From the NCBI GenBank assembly GCA_038396625.1, contig CP121688.1, forward strand, positions 3,720,001 through 3,784,000: 64,000 nt of DNA, read 5' to 3'. The notes beneath the pieces were generated by a model. The model ran no database searches. It was not told the origin of the DNA and was given only the letters and a program-made list of their open reading frames with translations. Made by a program: the position numbers and the translations under genes. Of this stretch, positions 39,034 through 47,723 are shown piece after piece. The DNA is from G038396625 sp038396625. GTDB lineage: Bacteria > Bacillota > Clostridia > Peptostreptococcales > Thermotaleaceae. Position 1 is the first letter of the stretch. Each line of letters opens with the position of its first letter.

Positions 39034-39802
39034 AAAAATATTAACAGGCGAAGAAATCATAATCTCTATTGGATCCTTGAAGATCGGTGGCAATGCACCT
39101 CCTATCCTCATAGCAGGACCTTGCGCCGTAGAATCTAGAAAGCAAATCTTAGAAACTGCTTTGGCTTTAAAGGAAATTGGCATGCATATCCTAAGGGGTG
39201 GCGCCTTCAAGCCAAGGACAAGTCCCTATGCTTTTCAAGGACTAAAAACAGAGGGATTAGAATACTTAAGAGAAGCAGGGGATGCAACAGGACTCCCCAT
39301 TGTTACAGAGCTAATGGATGAAGAACATATGGACATCGTGCTAGAGCATACGGATATTGTTCAGATAGGTTCAAGAAATATGTATAACTACTCTTTGCTA
39401 AAAAAATTAGGAAACATCAATAAACCCGTTCTTTTAAAGAGGGGCTTGAGCGCTACCATTCAAGAATGGGTTATGTCAGCAGAATACATCGCAGCCCATG
39501 GCAACAAAAACATTATCCTCTGTGAAAGAGGTATCCGCACCTTTGATACTTATACCAGAAATACATTGGATCTAGCAGCTGTTCCCATTATGAAAAAAGA
39601 AACCGGACTTCCTATCATCGTTGATCCAAGCCACGGAACAGGCATCAGAGAACTGGTAAAACCCATGTCAAAGGCAGCCCTTGCTTGTGGTGCCAATGGA
39701 CTCATGGTCGAAGTTCATCCAAATCCAGAAAAAGCCTTAAGCGATGGTCCTCAATCATTAACAATTGAAGCATACAAAGAACTTTATGATGACATTTATT
39801 AA
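39020..39802 (+). CDS. aroF: 3-deoxy-7-phosphoheptulonate (DAHP) synthase
   Basis: First step of the shikimate pathway, condensing PEP with erythrose 4-phosphate. 260 residues of the beta-type (KdsA-like) class: IAGPCAVESRKQI, LRGGAFKPRTSPYAFQG, VQIGSRNMYNYSLL, LLKRGLSATIQEW, DPSHGTGIREL. The N-terminal ferredoxin-like regulatory domain present in some homologues is missing, so aromatic feedback may be absent. Its place at the end of the pABA/folate operon suggests it supplies chorismate for p-aminobenzoate. Confidence 0.93.
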   Translation: MMKDKKILTGEEIIISIGSLKIGGNAPPILIAGPCAVESRKQILETALALKEIGMHILRGGAFKPRTSPYAFQGLKTEGLEYLREAGDATGLPIVTELMDEEHMDIVLEHTDIVQIGSRNMYNYSLLKKLGNINKPVLLKRGLSATIQEWVMSAEYIAAHGNKNIILCERGIRTFDTYTRNTLDLAAVPIMKKETGLPIIVDPSHGTGIRELVKPMSKAALACGANGLMVEVHPNPEKALSDGPQSLTIEAYKELYDDIY

Positions 39803-39828
39803 GGGACAGATTTATGCTGTCCCTTAAT
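39801..39828. terminator. Hairpin after the folate operon
   Basis: AAGGGACAG pairs with CTGTCCCTT around 39801-39826. It lies between convergent genes and has only short T stretches, so it is a weak or bidirectional terminator. Confidence 0.6.
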
Positions 39829-39831
39829 TGA

Positions 39832-40089
39832 TTAAAATTCCATCATATTCATTTTAATCTCTTGTAGCTGTTTCAATTTTTCTGCTAATTCCTTTATTTG
39901 ATCCTCTACCTCCATAATAAATTCCAAAATAATTAATCCTTGCTCGCTGCATACATTCCCTTTGCTACCTGTATCATGAAGTCCTAGTCTTGTCTTAATA
40001 ATACAGCCATACTCTGTCAATAGTTTTTGTACTTCCAATGCATCTTCCCTACGATCCCCTACTTGAATACCCATGATAATCTTCTTCAT
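39832..40089 (-). CDS. Small TM1266-like (iron-only hydrogenase system regulator type) protein
   Basis: 85-residue protein with a ferredoxin/ACT-like pattern: IIMGIQVGDRREDALEVQKL, TEYGCIIKTRLGLHD and a C-terminal helix and strand. This resembles the TM1266 family annotated as a putative iron-only hydrogenase regulator, but no hydrogenase genes are in the window, so function is not shown. AAGGGAGG precedes the ATG. Confidence 0.6.
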   Translation of the reverse strand: MKKIIMGIQVGDRREDALEVQKLLTEYGCIIKTRLGLHDTGSKGNVCSEQGLIILEFIMEVEDQIKELAEKLKQLQEIKMNMMEF

Positions 40090-40300
40090 AAACCAATCCT
40101 CCCTTTAGTATTTTCCTTGATACTATTTGATATTTATATACCAATCTCATTTGTTTTTTAAACATTTTTCTCTTTTTAGCTTTTTTTCTAAAAGACGTAG
40201 TTTGACAGACTTGTGGATTGCAATTACTCCGTCTTCTTTACTTGCTTTTTGCATTACAAAACTGTATAGCTCTATTATTTTAACTTATTAGATTCTACAT

Positions 40301-41284
40301 CTAAATGAAATAGTCACTTTGCGTAAACAATGCTGGAACCCCTCCTGTGTGATAGCAGCAAACTGCATCATTGGCATTAATTAGTTGTTTATCGACAAGA
40401 TCAAACATTCCTGCGAATACTTTACCACTATATGTGTTTTCAATGAATACTGCCTCCTTTTGTGCAAGAAGTTTTACAGCTTCTAATGATTGTTTAGTAG
40501 GTTTACCATAGCCTTCCCCTAGATAATTATCATAAAACACAGCTACATCTTCAATTTTTCCCGGAGGGATTAAGTCAAGTTTTTTACATATTCCATCAAA
40601 AATTTTCCTCATAAGCTCTTTTAGATACGAAGTCTCATACTCTACACTTACAATATGTAGCTTGAATGATTTACCAAATAGACACAAACCATAAAGAAGA
40701 CCAGTTTCTGTTGGCCCTTCAGATCCGCAAATAATAACGTGCTTTAAATCTATGTTTTTTCTTTCGGCTTGATTCACTAATTCTAAAGCAGAATTGACAT
40801 AGCCCAAAGAACCTATTATAGGATCTTCGCCTATTACATATGGTTTAAAGCCTCTTTCTCTTAACTCATCTGCATATTGATGGGTATACACTTTTCTTTC
40901 CTGCTCATTCATTTCACCTATAAAAATTGTTTCGACGCCCAATATTTTATTCAATAAAATATTGCCGTTATACTTTTTGGGTTTGTTAGAATTATGTAGG
41001 ATAATACAACGCATACCAATTTTCGATGCAGCAGCTGCTGTTAAGCGACACTGATTTGATACAGGAGCACCAGCCACCAAAATAACATCTGCATTTTTTC
41101 GAATTGCATCCCCCAGCCAAAATTCTAAATTTCGAGCTTTATTTCCACCCATACCTAGAAGCATCAAATCATCTCTTTTAACAAAAATATTATTATTACC
41201 TATAACATTACCTATGTTTTTTAGATGTTGGATAGGAGTTGCTTCTTCAAGCAATCTTACCCGTGGGATTCCAGAAAACAACAT
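40301..41284 (-). CDS. PLP-dependent D-cysteine desulfhydrase/ACC deaminase family enzyme
   Basis: Fold-type II PLP enzyme of 327 residues that probably deaminates a D-amino acid or related compound. The PLP lysine is in MLLGMGGNKARNLEFW near residue 49; GAPVSNQCRLTAAAASKIGM and ICGSEGPTETGLLYGL form the substrate and phosphate sites, and CCYHTGGVPALF ends the fold. D-cysteine, ACC or another D-amino acid cannot be told apart by eye. A -24/-12 promoter lies 57 bases upstream, and the sigma-54 activator is encoded next to it. Confidence 0.82.
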   Translation of the reverse strand: MLFSGIPRVRLLEEATPIQHLKNIGNVIGNNNIFVKRDDLMLLGMGGNKARNLEFWLGDAIRKNADVILVAGAPVSNQCRLTAAAASKIGMRCIILHNSNKPKKYNGNILLNKILGVETIFIGEMNEQERKVYTHQYADELRERGFKPYVIGEDPIIGSLGYVNSALELVNQAERKNIDLKHVIICGSEGPTETGLLYGLCLFGKSFKLHIVSVEYETSYLKELMRKIFDGICKKLDLIPPGKIEDVAVFYDNYLGEGYGKPTKQSLEAVKLLAQKEAVFIENTYSGKVFAGMFDLVDKQLINANDAVCCYHTGGVPALFTQSDYFI

Positions 41285-41340
41285 TTTAAATAACCTACCT
41301 TTCTAGCATAATATATTTAAGGGTGCTCTAAAATATTTCA

Positions 41341-41356
41341 TGCAAATCTTATGCCA
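41341..41356 (-). promoter_or_regulatory. Sigma-54 promoter of the PLP enzyme gene
   Basis: Minus-strand TGGCATA-N4-TTGCA matches the -24/-12 consensus TGGCACG-N4-TTGCA in the invariant GG and GC with correct spacing. The expected start site gives a leader of about 45 bases. Confidence 0.8.
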
Positions 41357-41508
41357 TAAATAATTCTCTATAACTTATGCTTGTTAGAGCACAGCTTCTG
41401 GCGTAGTTTTGTAAACCCTAAACCAATTTGATACTTAGTTTGTACAACAATAAAAAACTACTTTTTGTACTATGCAGAATTTTGATTTCACCAAAGCCTT
41501 CTAAAGTT

Positions 41509-41556
41509 AAAAGCGGGAAAAATTGAGTTAAACAAACTCCATTTTTCCCGCTTTTA
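41509..41556 (-). terminator. Terminator of the sigma-54 activator gene
   Basis: Long hairpin with arms AAAAGCGGGAAAAAT (from 41509) and ATTTTTCCCGCTTTT (41541-41555), overlapping the activator's stop codon. Confidence 0.8.
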
Positions 41557-43600
41557 AATATTTTATGGTTCTAAGTCCAAAGTCAGTTATTTTCGTTCCA
41601 ACTCTTCCTTTTGAAATCTCTACCATTTGATAATTCTCCAAATTTGTCAATATCCCCCTGATCTCTGATTCAGATAAATAAAGCCCCTTCTGTGCAGCAA
41701 TGCTTGCAATACCTCTTCTACCGACATGTATTTTTTCAAAATAGCTAAGCTTTAATTGCTCTAAAACAAATAAATACGCAGAAATTTTATGGTTGAAAAT
41801 CTTTACAAAATTTTCGAGTATTTCTTTTTCAAATTCATCTAATTTTACATGATCACTTATTTCATGAAAATAAAATGGCAAATCTTTTGATTCCACAAGT
41901 TTATTCCTTGTTTGAGCCAAATATTCAACACAATTTCTTAATTCTCTTATATTCCCTTCCCAATAGTAACTGCTAATTTCTTCAAAAACCTCAGGAGATA
42001 ATTGAAAATTAGCATTAAATTCATCCTTAAAATGATCCATAAGTAGAGATATGTCTTCTTTTCTCTCTCTCAGTGGCGGTATATTTAAAGGCAAAACGTT
42101 TAATCTATAATATAAATCCTTCCTAAATTTACTATTTTCTACAAGCATTTTTAGTTTTTTATTGGTGGCAGCAATAATTCTTACGTCAATATGAATTACA
42201 CTATCCCCTCCAATACGGATTACTTCTTTCTCCTGTAGAACCCGTAATAGCCTGGTTTGGAGTGGTAGGGCCATTTCACTTATTTCATCAAGAAATAATG
42301 TGCCCATATGTGCTAACTCAAAGTAACCTGGTTTACCACCTTTTTTCGCCCCAGTAAAAGCACCTTCTTCATATCCAAACAGCTCGCTTTCTAATAGATT
42401 CTCAGGTATAGCTCCACAGTTGACAGCAATAAAAGGATATCTTTTTCTTTTTGAACAATTATGTATCGCTTGTGCAAATAGTTCTTTCCCTGTGCCGCTT
42501 TCTCCATAAAGCAATACTGTGGAATCTGATTTAGCCATATTAACAGCAATATCCTTGGTGTACATTATTGTATTACTTTTTCCTATAATATGATCAAATG
42601 TATATTTTGCAACATACCCTTTTTTAATAACCTGTGCTCTTAATTTATGCTGCTGTTTTTCTGTGTCACTAAACTTCCTTATTATTGCTATGGCACTTTG
42701 CGTTATGTCAATATTCACTATCGGGTAAATCGTAACTGCAATATCATGGTCATTAATTTTTATTATTTTTCCTTCAATAGACTTAGACGTTTTTAATACT
42801 TGCCAAAAATTCAGACTTGGGAACAATGTTTTAGCTCTTTGTCCTAGAACATCTTCTTTTTTGAGTCCCGTTATTTTTTCTGCCGCCTGACTATAGATGT
42901 ATATACAGTCTGTTTGGTTTACGCCAATTATTCCTTGGTCCATAACGTTTAAGAGCAGTTCCATATGGCTTTCAAGCTGGTCCGTTTTATTCAATAGATT
43001 TTTTATACCAAAATTATTCGTGATATTATTTTTAAAGAAGTTACGAATATTGCCTTTCTGTAGTAAGTAATCTAAATCTAATTTTACTGCTATATCTACA
43101 ATGGTACTTAAATCTAAAACCCTGTGTCCTATATCAACAACATTAGCAACCCCATCAGGAACTAAACTTGCTTCTCCAGGAGTTATTGCAATATTTAGGT
43201 TAGGAACATCTTCGATGCCAGGATAAACTGGAACCAACTCCACATGGGTTAAACCAGCTTGATATATCATTGATATCGTATCCAAGGCCATTTCTGCACC
43301 TGAATTAACCAGCATGGCTGTAGTTCCTTTAGGAATATTTTGTACTTTAGCTAATCCTTCCTTGGTTAAGGTTATATTGGCAATCAAAATTTGACTGTAG
43401 TTTTTTATATATTTTTTAATTACTCCATAAATAGAATAGGTTGAAGCCAATACTACATCTGCCTTAATTTCTTTCATATTGCTTCTATCGAAGGAATAAG
43501 TTTGTATATCTAAGTGGTTTCCAAATAAATATTTTAACTGTTGCGAGTAAAGTAAAGCACTTTCAGTATAATATGTTATAATTGCTAATTTTTTAGTCAT
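41528..43600 (-). CDS. Sigma-54-dependent activator with PrpR_N, PAS and AAA+ domains
   Basis: Enhancer-binding protein of 690 residues that drives sigma-54 RNA polymerase. Residues 1-180 resemble the PrpR N-terminal ligand domain, 215-320 a PAS domain (MDQGIIGVNQTDCIYIYSQAAE), and 335-560 the AAA+ motor with Walker A GESGTGKE (366-373), the sigma-54 contact loop GAFTGA (413-418) and TLFLDEI. The C-terminus (about 590-690) is not the usual short Fis helix-turn-helix but a longer helical/winged-helix-like region (RRGIASIAAQKGLYLSESEI). Two sigma-54 promoters flank the gene, making it their likely activator. AAGGGAG is 8 bases before the ATG. Confidence 0.9.
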   Translation of the reverse strand: MTKKLAIITYYTESALLYSQQLKYLFGNHLDIQTYSFDRSNMKEIKADVVLASTYSIYGVIKKYIKNYSQILIANITLTKEGLAKVQNIPKGTTAMLVNSGAEMALDTISMIYQAGLTHVELVPVYPGIEDVPNLNIAITPGEASLVPDGVANVVDIGHRVLDLSTIVDIAVKLDLDYLLQKGNIRNFFKNNITNNFGIKNLLNKTDQLESHMELLLNVMDQGIIGVNQTDCIYIYSQAAEKITGLKKEDVLGQRAKTLFPSLNFWQVLKTSKSIEGKIIKINDHDIAVTIYPIVNIDITQSAIAIIRKFSDTEKQQHKLRAQVIKKGYVAKYTFDHIIGKSNTIMYTKDIAVNMAKSDSTVLLYGESGTGKELFAQAIHNCSKRKRYPFIAVNCGAIPENLLESELFGYEEGAFTGAKKGGKPGYFELAHMGTLFLDEISEMALPLQTRLLRVLQEKEVIRIGGDSVIHIDVRIIAATNKKLKMLVENSKFRKDLYYRLNVLPLNIPPLRERKEDISLLMDHFKDEFNANFQLSPEVFEEISSYYWEGNIRELRNCVEYLAQTRNKLVESKDLPFYFHEISDHVKLDEFEKEILENFVKIFNHKISAYLFVLEQLKLSYFEKIHVGRRGIASIAAQKGLYLSESEIRGILTNLENYQMVEISKGRVGTKITDFGLRTIKYLKAGKMEFV

Positions 43601-43730
43601 AACGAATTTCTCCCTTATTAAGTGACCACTTAACTCATATGGAGTTTTAGAGTTATTGGTCTTGAAACAAACCTCCCGCTTTCCTAATTATAACACAATT
43701 CATAATATTGAGTTTAGATCTTCTAATTTG

Positions 43731-43769
43731 AAAAGGTGATTAATACCTGCCACGTATTAATCACCTTTT
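43731..43769 (-). terminator. Terminator of the NhaC-family gene
   Basis: Perfect 16-bp stem (43731-43746 with 43754-43769) with a 7-base loop between the antiporter gene and the activator gene. Confidence 0.8.
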
Positions 43770-43817
43770 CCTATTCTATTTATGTCCCAAAATATTACTT
43801 ATATATTTACTAATCTA

Positions 43818-45248
43818 TTACAATATAAAACCTGCAATAATATATAGGACAATGGCTACTGCTGCACTTTGTATAGCATATGGTAATTGTGTTTTTATAT
43901 GATCATAAGGATCTGCTGATGCAGCCATGGAGGCAAGTATGGTAGTATCTGATAGAGGTGAACAGTGGTCTCCAAAAATCCCTCCAGAAATTACTGCACC
44001 TATGGATACAACAATGCTTGCATCCATAGCAACTGCCATAGGAACTGCAATAGGCATCATCATGGCAAAAGTTCCCCAGCTTGTTCCTGTAGAAAATGCC
44101 ATGATCGCCCCCATGATAAATATAATTGCCGGTCCAAATCCGCCACTGACTTTCCCTTCCACTAGACTGGCAAGATATTGACCTGCACCTAGTTCCTTGA
44201 CTACTTTTCCTATTGCAAATGAAAAAACTAAAAGTATCACTAAGGGCATGATCCCACCAATTCCTTTGAAAACATAGTCTAAATACTCATTTACTGTCAT
44301 GACTTTTTTTACTTTAAAAAATACTGCACTCAAAGTTAAGGAAAGCAATATTCCCCAAAATATTGCTGTAGTACCATCCCCTTTAATAAGGTTTCCCTCA
44401 CCGGTTACATACAATCCAATAGCAATTGTTCCGAGCAAAATAGAAAATGGGAAAACAAAATTCCATTTATCAGGAGACAATCCTTCCTTGATGGGCGTAT
44501 CGGATGTATCTTTTGAGACAACAGGATGAGCATCTTCTCTTAATAATTGACCCGTTTTTATTACCCGCTCTTCAGCTTTCTTCATAGGTCCCCAGTGTTT
44601 TCCTGTGGTAATAAAATATGCTACAAATAATACTGACATGATTGAATAAAATTGAAATGGAAGGCTTTGTATCAATAGGGTCATGGGATTTCCATTGATA
44701 ACTCCTGCCGTAATCTGAGCACCAATTAATCCCATGAACATAGCTCCCCACGAATTTAGTGGGATAAGGGCATTAATTGGTGCAGATGTAGAATCGCAGA
44801 TATAAGCAAGCATTTCACGGGAGACTTTAAATCTATCTGCAAGGGGACGCACTACAATTCCAGATAGTATAATACTTAAGTATCCGTCAACAAAGATAAT
44901 TATACCTATAATGTAAGCCAAAAAAGCTGCTGCTTTTCTATTCTTGATCTTTTCTGTTTTTATCGTTAAATATTCAATAAACCCCTCTACTCCACCTGAA
45001 GCTTGAATTAACACAATAAAAGCACCCATCAGCATGTTAAAAATGAAAACCTTAATGTTATCAGAACTAGCAAAAACGCTGAATACTGTGTCGAAGGACC
45101 CATTAAGTGATCCAAAAATGTTTCCTCCTGTAATTACCATAAACCCTAAGAACATTCCAGCAAACAACGAAAGAGCAACCTGTCTAGTCCACATGGCCAG
45201 TGCAATTGTAACTAAAGGTGGCACGAGACTCAAAAATCCATACTCCAT
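43818..45248 (-). CDS. NhaC-family Na+/H+ antiporter-like transporter
   Basis: 476-residue membrane protein with about twelve hydrophobic segments and NhaC-family motifs (STGTSWGTFAMMMPIAVPMA, GAVISGGIFGDHCSPLSDTTILASMAA, SAPINALIPLNSWGAMFMG). Members exchange Na+ or H+ for cations or for amino and organic acids. Since it shares a sigma-54 regulon with a PLP amino acid enzyme, amino acid transport is a reasonable guess. ATG 45248 has AGGAGGT 7 bases upstream; the frame is open further to 45290 without support. Confidence 0.85.
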   Translation of the reverse strand: MEYGFLSLVPPLVTIALAMWTRQVALSLFAGMFLGFMVITGGNIFGSLNGSFDTVFSVFASSDNIKVFIFNMLMGAFIVLIQASGGVEGFIEYLTIKTEKIKNRKAAAFLAYIIGIIIFVDGYLSIILSGIVVRPLADRFKVSREMLAYICDSTSAPINALIPLNSWGAMFMGLIGAQITAGVINGNPMTLLIQSLPFQFYSIMSVLFVAYFITTGKHWGPMKKAEERVIKTGQLLREDAHPVVSKDTSDTPIKEGLSPDKWNFVFPFSILLGTIAIGLYVTGEGNLIKGDGTTAIFWGILLSLTLSAVFFKVKKVMTVNEYLDYVFKGIGGIMPLVILLVFSFAIGKVVKELGAGQYLASLVEGKVSGGFGPAIIFIMGAIMAFSTGTSWGTFAMMMPIAVPMAVAMDASIVVSIGAVISGGIFGDHCSPLSDTTILASMAASADPYDHIKTQLPYAIQSAAVAIVLYIIAGFIL

Positions 45249-45378
45249 TTGCTTACCTCCTCTTTTTAGAAAAGTACTAATAAATATCAATCATAAAACT
45301 ATTCTCTTCTTTCCTCCTTCCTTATTTTATTATGCAATAGTTTCTGCTGCTTTTCCTTATACTTCAATGATTAACTAT

Positions 45379-45394
45379 TGCAATTTTCATGCCA
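45379..45394 (-). promoter_or_regulatory. Sigma-54 promoter of the NhaC-family gene
   Basis: Minus-strand TGGCATG-N4-TTGCA matches the -24/-12 consensus with the right spacing. It starts about 130 bases before the antiporter ATG, just behind the terminator of the M56/M23 gene. Confidence 0.85.
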
Positions 45395-45427
45395 CTATAT
45401 CAGAGATGTAAGTAAGCAAACCAACTA

Positions 45428-45472
45428 TAAAAAACGGGCAAAATGGGTATTAATTGTATCCCATTTTGCCCA
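45428..45472 (-). terminator. Terminator of the M56/M23 gene
   Basis: GGGCAAAATGGG (45436-45447) pairs with CCCATTTTGCCC (45460-45471), followed on the minus strand by six T. It insulates the sigma-54 unit from upstream transcription. Confidence 0.9.
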
Positions 45473-45498
45473 ATCTTACAATCTATTAATTTCATTAT

Positions 45499-47031
45499 TT
45501 ACTGCATCACATATTCAATTGGGTCAACATGCTCCCCATCCTTTCTTACTTCAAAATGCAAATGTGCTCCTGTAGCAGCCCCGGTAGATCCTACCTTTGC
45601 AATTTCATCTCCTGCCTTAACTGCACGATCCTTTTTTACTAAAATTTCACTGCATTGCCCATAAAGAGTAGCAATGCCATCTCCATGATCGATAATCACA
45701 ACATTCCCGTATCCCCCAAGATCTTCAGCGTGTATCACCACTCCCTCTGCAGCTGCAATGATAGATGTTCCTTCTGGCCCTGGGATATCAATACCCGTAT
45801 GTACTCTTATCTCCTTTAATTTTGGATGCATTCTCTCGCCATAGGGGGAGCTTATTTTTGTTCTCTCTGGTACAGGCCAAAGCATTGCTTTCTTTTCAAC
45901 AACTTCTTCATTTTCCTCTTCTATAAGCACATCTTCTTTCTGACTGCTTAATTCATTTATGTCTACAGCAACTTCCTTTACATTGGTGGTATTCGCATTT
46001 GTTAAGAATGTACAGCTCACTATGAGCAAAAGAACGATAGATATTGATGATAGTTTATATGTATTTTTCTTAAATAGGGTAATCATTTTTATCCTCCTTT
46101 TTATTTCAGATTTATATCCTAAAAAACCAGCCATTCCTATGGGTTGCGGATACTTTTTTTCATTTTCTAGTAAATGAATAATTGTATGGCCATAATTTTT
46201 GCATTCTTCATCACCGATACATGAAAGTACCATGGCATCACAAGCAACTTCACAATCTTGCTTCATTTTATAGAATCCATACCATATGATAGGATTAAAC
46301 CAATGAAGAATTTGTAAAAATCCCATCATCAAATAGACAGTAATATCTTTTCTTTTCAAATGCGCCAATTCATGGAGCATCACATAATGTAATTCTTTGG
46401 TACTAAGCTTTTTTTCCATATCAATTGGCAGCAATAAACATGGCTTAAATAGCCCAAAAAGAGATGGTGTTTCTACTGCTTTTGTCTGCATTAATGGCAA
46501 GCTTTTTTGAATTTGCATCTTTTCCTTACAATTTTCAAGGATTTGAAGAGTTTGTTCTTCTGCATATACGCTTTCCTTTTTTATATCCAAATACATTTTC
46601 ATGTTCATCTTTATGGTATACAATGTTAGGAATACTACCCCTACAAACCAGATGAGCATTAATTTGAAATAAATACTGCTATTGAATAATATGCTAATAT
46701 ATTCATAAAACACCCTGTACCCATCGGTTACACCTTCAGTTTTTAGCAAATTCTCTCCTTGCCGAAACCACTCTATGATCTGTTCTGGATCATATTTCAT
46801 GATGTTCTTCGTCATCATATTTGTGTGCTCATTATAAAATAGATTAAAAATACTCATCGTACTTTCGGGGGCAAATGGCATGAATAACCTTATCAACAGC
46901 AAAAACCATATATAATAATGGCCCCTAGCTCCCAGCTTATTTTTAAATATGCCTTTCATGAGAAGAATACAACCTATCAAAATACTTCCTTTTAGGGATG
47001 TGTTCACTAACCACCCAAAAAATATTTCCAT
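45499..47031 (-). CDS. M56 (BlaR1-like) sensor fused to M23 endopeptidase
   Basis: Predicted membrane protease of about 510 residues. The first 320 residues form a BlaR1/MecR1-type M56 domain with several membrane helices and the zinc motif VMLHELAHLKRKD (about 220). A further membrane helix (about 328-345) and an acidic linker lead to an extracellular M23/LytM domain (about 390-505) with SSPYGERMHPKL, HTGIDIP and HLHFEV, all metal ligands intact. In place of a beta-lactam-binding sensor domain it thus carries a peptidoglycan endopeptidase-like domain. The start is uncertain: ATG 47031 has GAGG 9 bases upstream; ATG 47037 and GTG 47046 are alternatives. It follows the repressor gene with almost no gap. 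Confidence 0.88.
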   Translation of the reverse strand: MEIFFGWLVNTSLKGSILIGCILLMKGIFKNKLGARGHYYIWFLLLIRLFMPFAPESTMSIFNLFYNEHTNMMTKNIMKYDPEQIIEWFRQGENLLKTEGVTDGYRVFYEYISILFNSSIYFKLMLIWFVGVVFLTLYTIKMNMKMYLDIKKESVYAEEQTLQILENCKEKMQIQKSLPLMQTKAVETPSLFGLFKPCLLLPIDMEKKLSTKELHYVMLHELAHLKRKDITVYLMMGFLQILHWFNPIIWYGFYKMKQDCEVACDAMVLSCIGDEECKNYGHTIIHLLENEKKYPQPIGMAGFLGYKSEIKRRIKMITLFKKNTYKLSSISIVLLLIVSCTFLTNANTTNVKEVAVDINELSSQKEDVLIEEENEEVVEKKAMLWPVPERTKISSPYGERMHPKLKEIRVHTGIDIPGPEGTSIIAAAEGVVIHAEDLGGYGNVVIIDHGDGIATLYGQCSEILVKKDRAVKAGDEIAKVGSTGAATGAHLHFEVRKDGEHVDPIEYVMQ

Positions 47032-47042
47032 AACCATGTACC

Positions 47043-47414
47043 TCACTTTTTCTCATCAAGAATACGTTTCAGCTCATCAATATCCTCTTTAGATAGTTCT
47101 TCTGTTTTTAAGAAATTTGCAATCATCACCTTCAGTGCACCCCCATAGACACGCTTTAAAAATGATTGGCTTTCGGCTTTTACACATTCATCTTCAGTGA
47201 TTAATGGATAGTAGTAATAGGTTCGATTATTTTGTTCAAATCCAACTGCTTTCTTTTTTACCAACCTACTTAATAATGTTTTTACTGTGGTAGGACGCCA
47301 ATTTGTTGCTTTTTTCAAACTTTCAATAATATCACTTGCTGAAGCAGGGGCTACCGTCCAAAGGATTTTCATTATCTTCCACTCTGAGTCAGATATTTGT
47401 GGCAATTCTTTCAT
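47043..47414 (-). CDS. BlaI/MecI/CopY family repressor
   Basis: Winged-helix repressor, 123 residues: ISDSEWKIMKILWTVAPASA, NWRPTTVKTLLSRLVKKKAV and the dimerisation tail. In this family the partner M56 protease triggers loss of repression. ATG 47414 follows AAGGAGGTGA; the frame extends to 47456 without a ribosome site and into the operator. The promoter region holds a 48-bp palindrome with two BlaI-like boxes, so the operon is probably autoregulated. Confidence 0.92.
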   Translation of the reverse strand: MKELPQISDSEWKIMKILWTVAPASASDIIESLKKATNWRPTTVKTLLSRLVKKKAVGFEQNNRTYYYYPLITEDECVKAESQSFLKRVYGGALKVMIANFLKTEELSKEDIDELKRILDEKK

Positions 47415-47428
47415 TTTATTCACCTCCT

Positions 47429-47486
47429 TATAACTACAAGTGTAGTCTATAGACATAGACTACACTTGTAGTTATAAATTGTCAAT
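47429..47486 (-). promoter_or_regulatory. Promoter and palindromic operator of the BlaI-M56/M23 operon
   Basis: A perfect palindrome with 22-bp arms (47429-47450 and 47455-47476) and a 4-base centre. Each arm includes its own dyad, ACTACAAGTGTAGT (47433-47446) and ACTACACTTGTAGT (47459-47472), matching the BlaI/MecI-type TACA-N2-TGTA core. The -35 TTGACA is at 47481-47486 and a -10 (TAGTCT) lies in the upstream box at 47458-47463. Confidence 0.88.
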
Positions 47487-47586
47487 ACCTTTCCCTAATT
47501 TATCTACAAATTTTTCAATATAAAACTAAGGACTATTATATTTTCATTCTTCCCTGGTTCGTTGTAAAGCCTATATACACCCTAAA

Positions 47587-47624
47587 AAATAAACCTCTGG
47601 ATCCAGTCCAAAGATTTATTTTTT
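47587..47624. terminator. Terminator near the macro-domain gene
   Basis: AAATAAA...CTCTGGA pairs with TCCAAAG...TTTATTT (47587-47621) with T runs on both strands. It lies about 100 bases past the macro-domain gene stop. Confidence 0.7.
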
Positions 47625-47723
47625 ATTTTCCCTCTTTATTCATTTTTGATTTTCTTATCTTCTAGTAATTGTTATAAGCCGTCCCTTATATTTAAGCAAT
47701 GTTTATGCCAAAACCTATATTGG

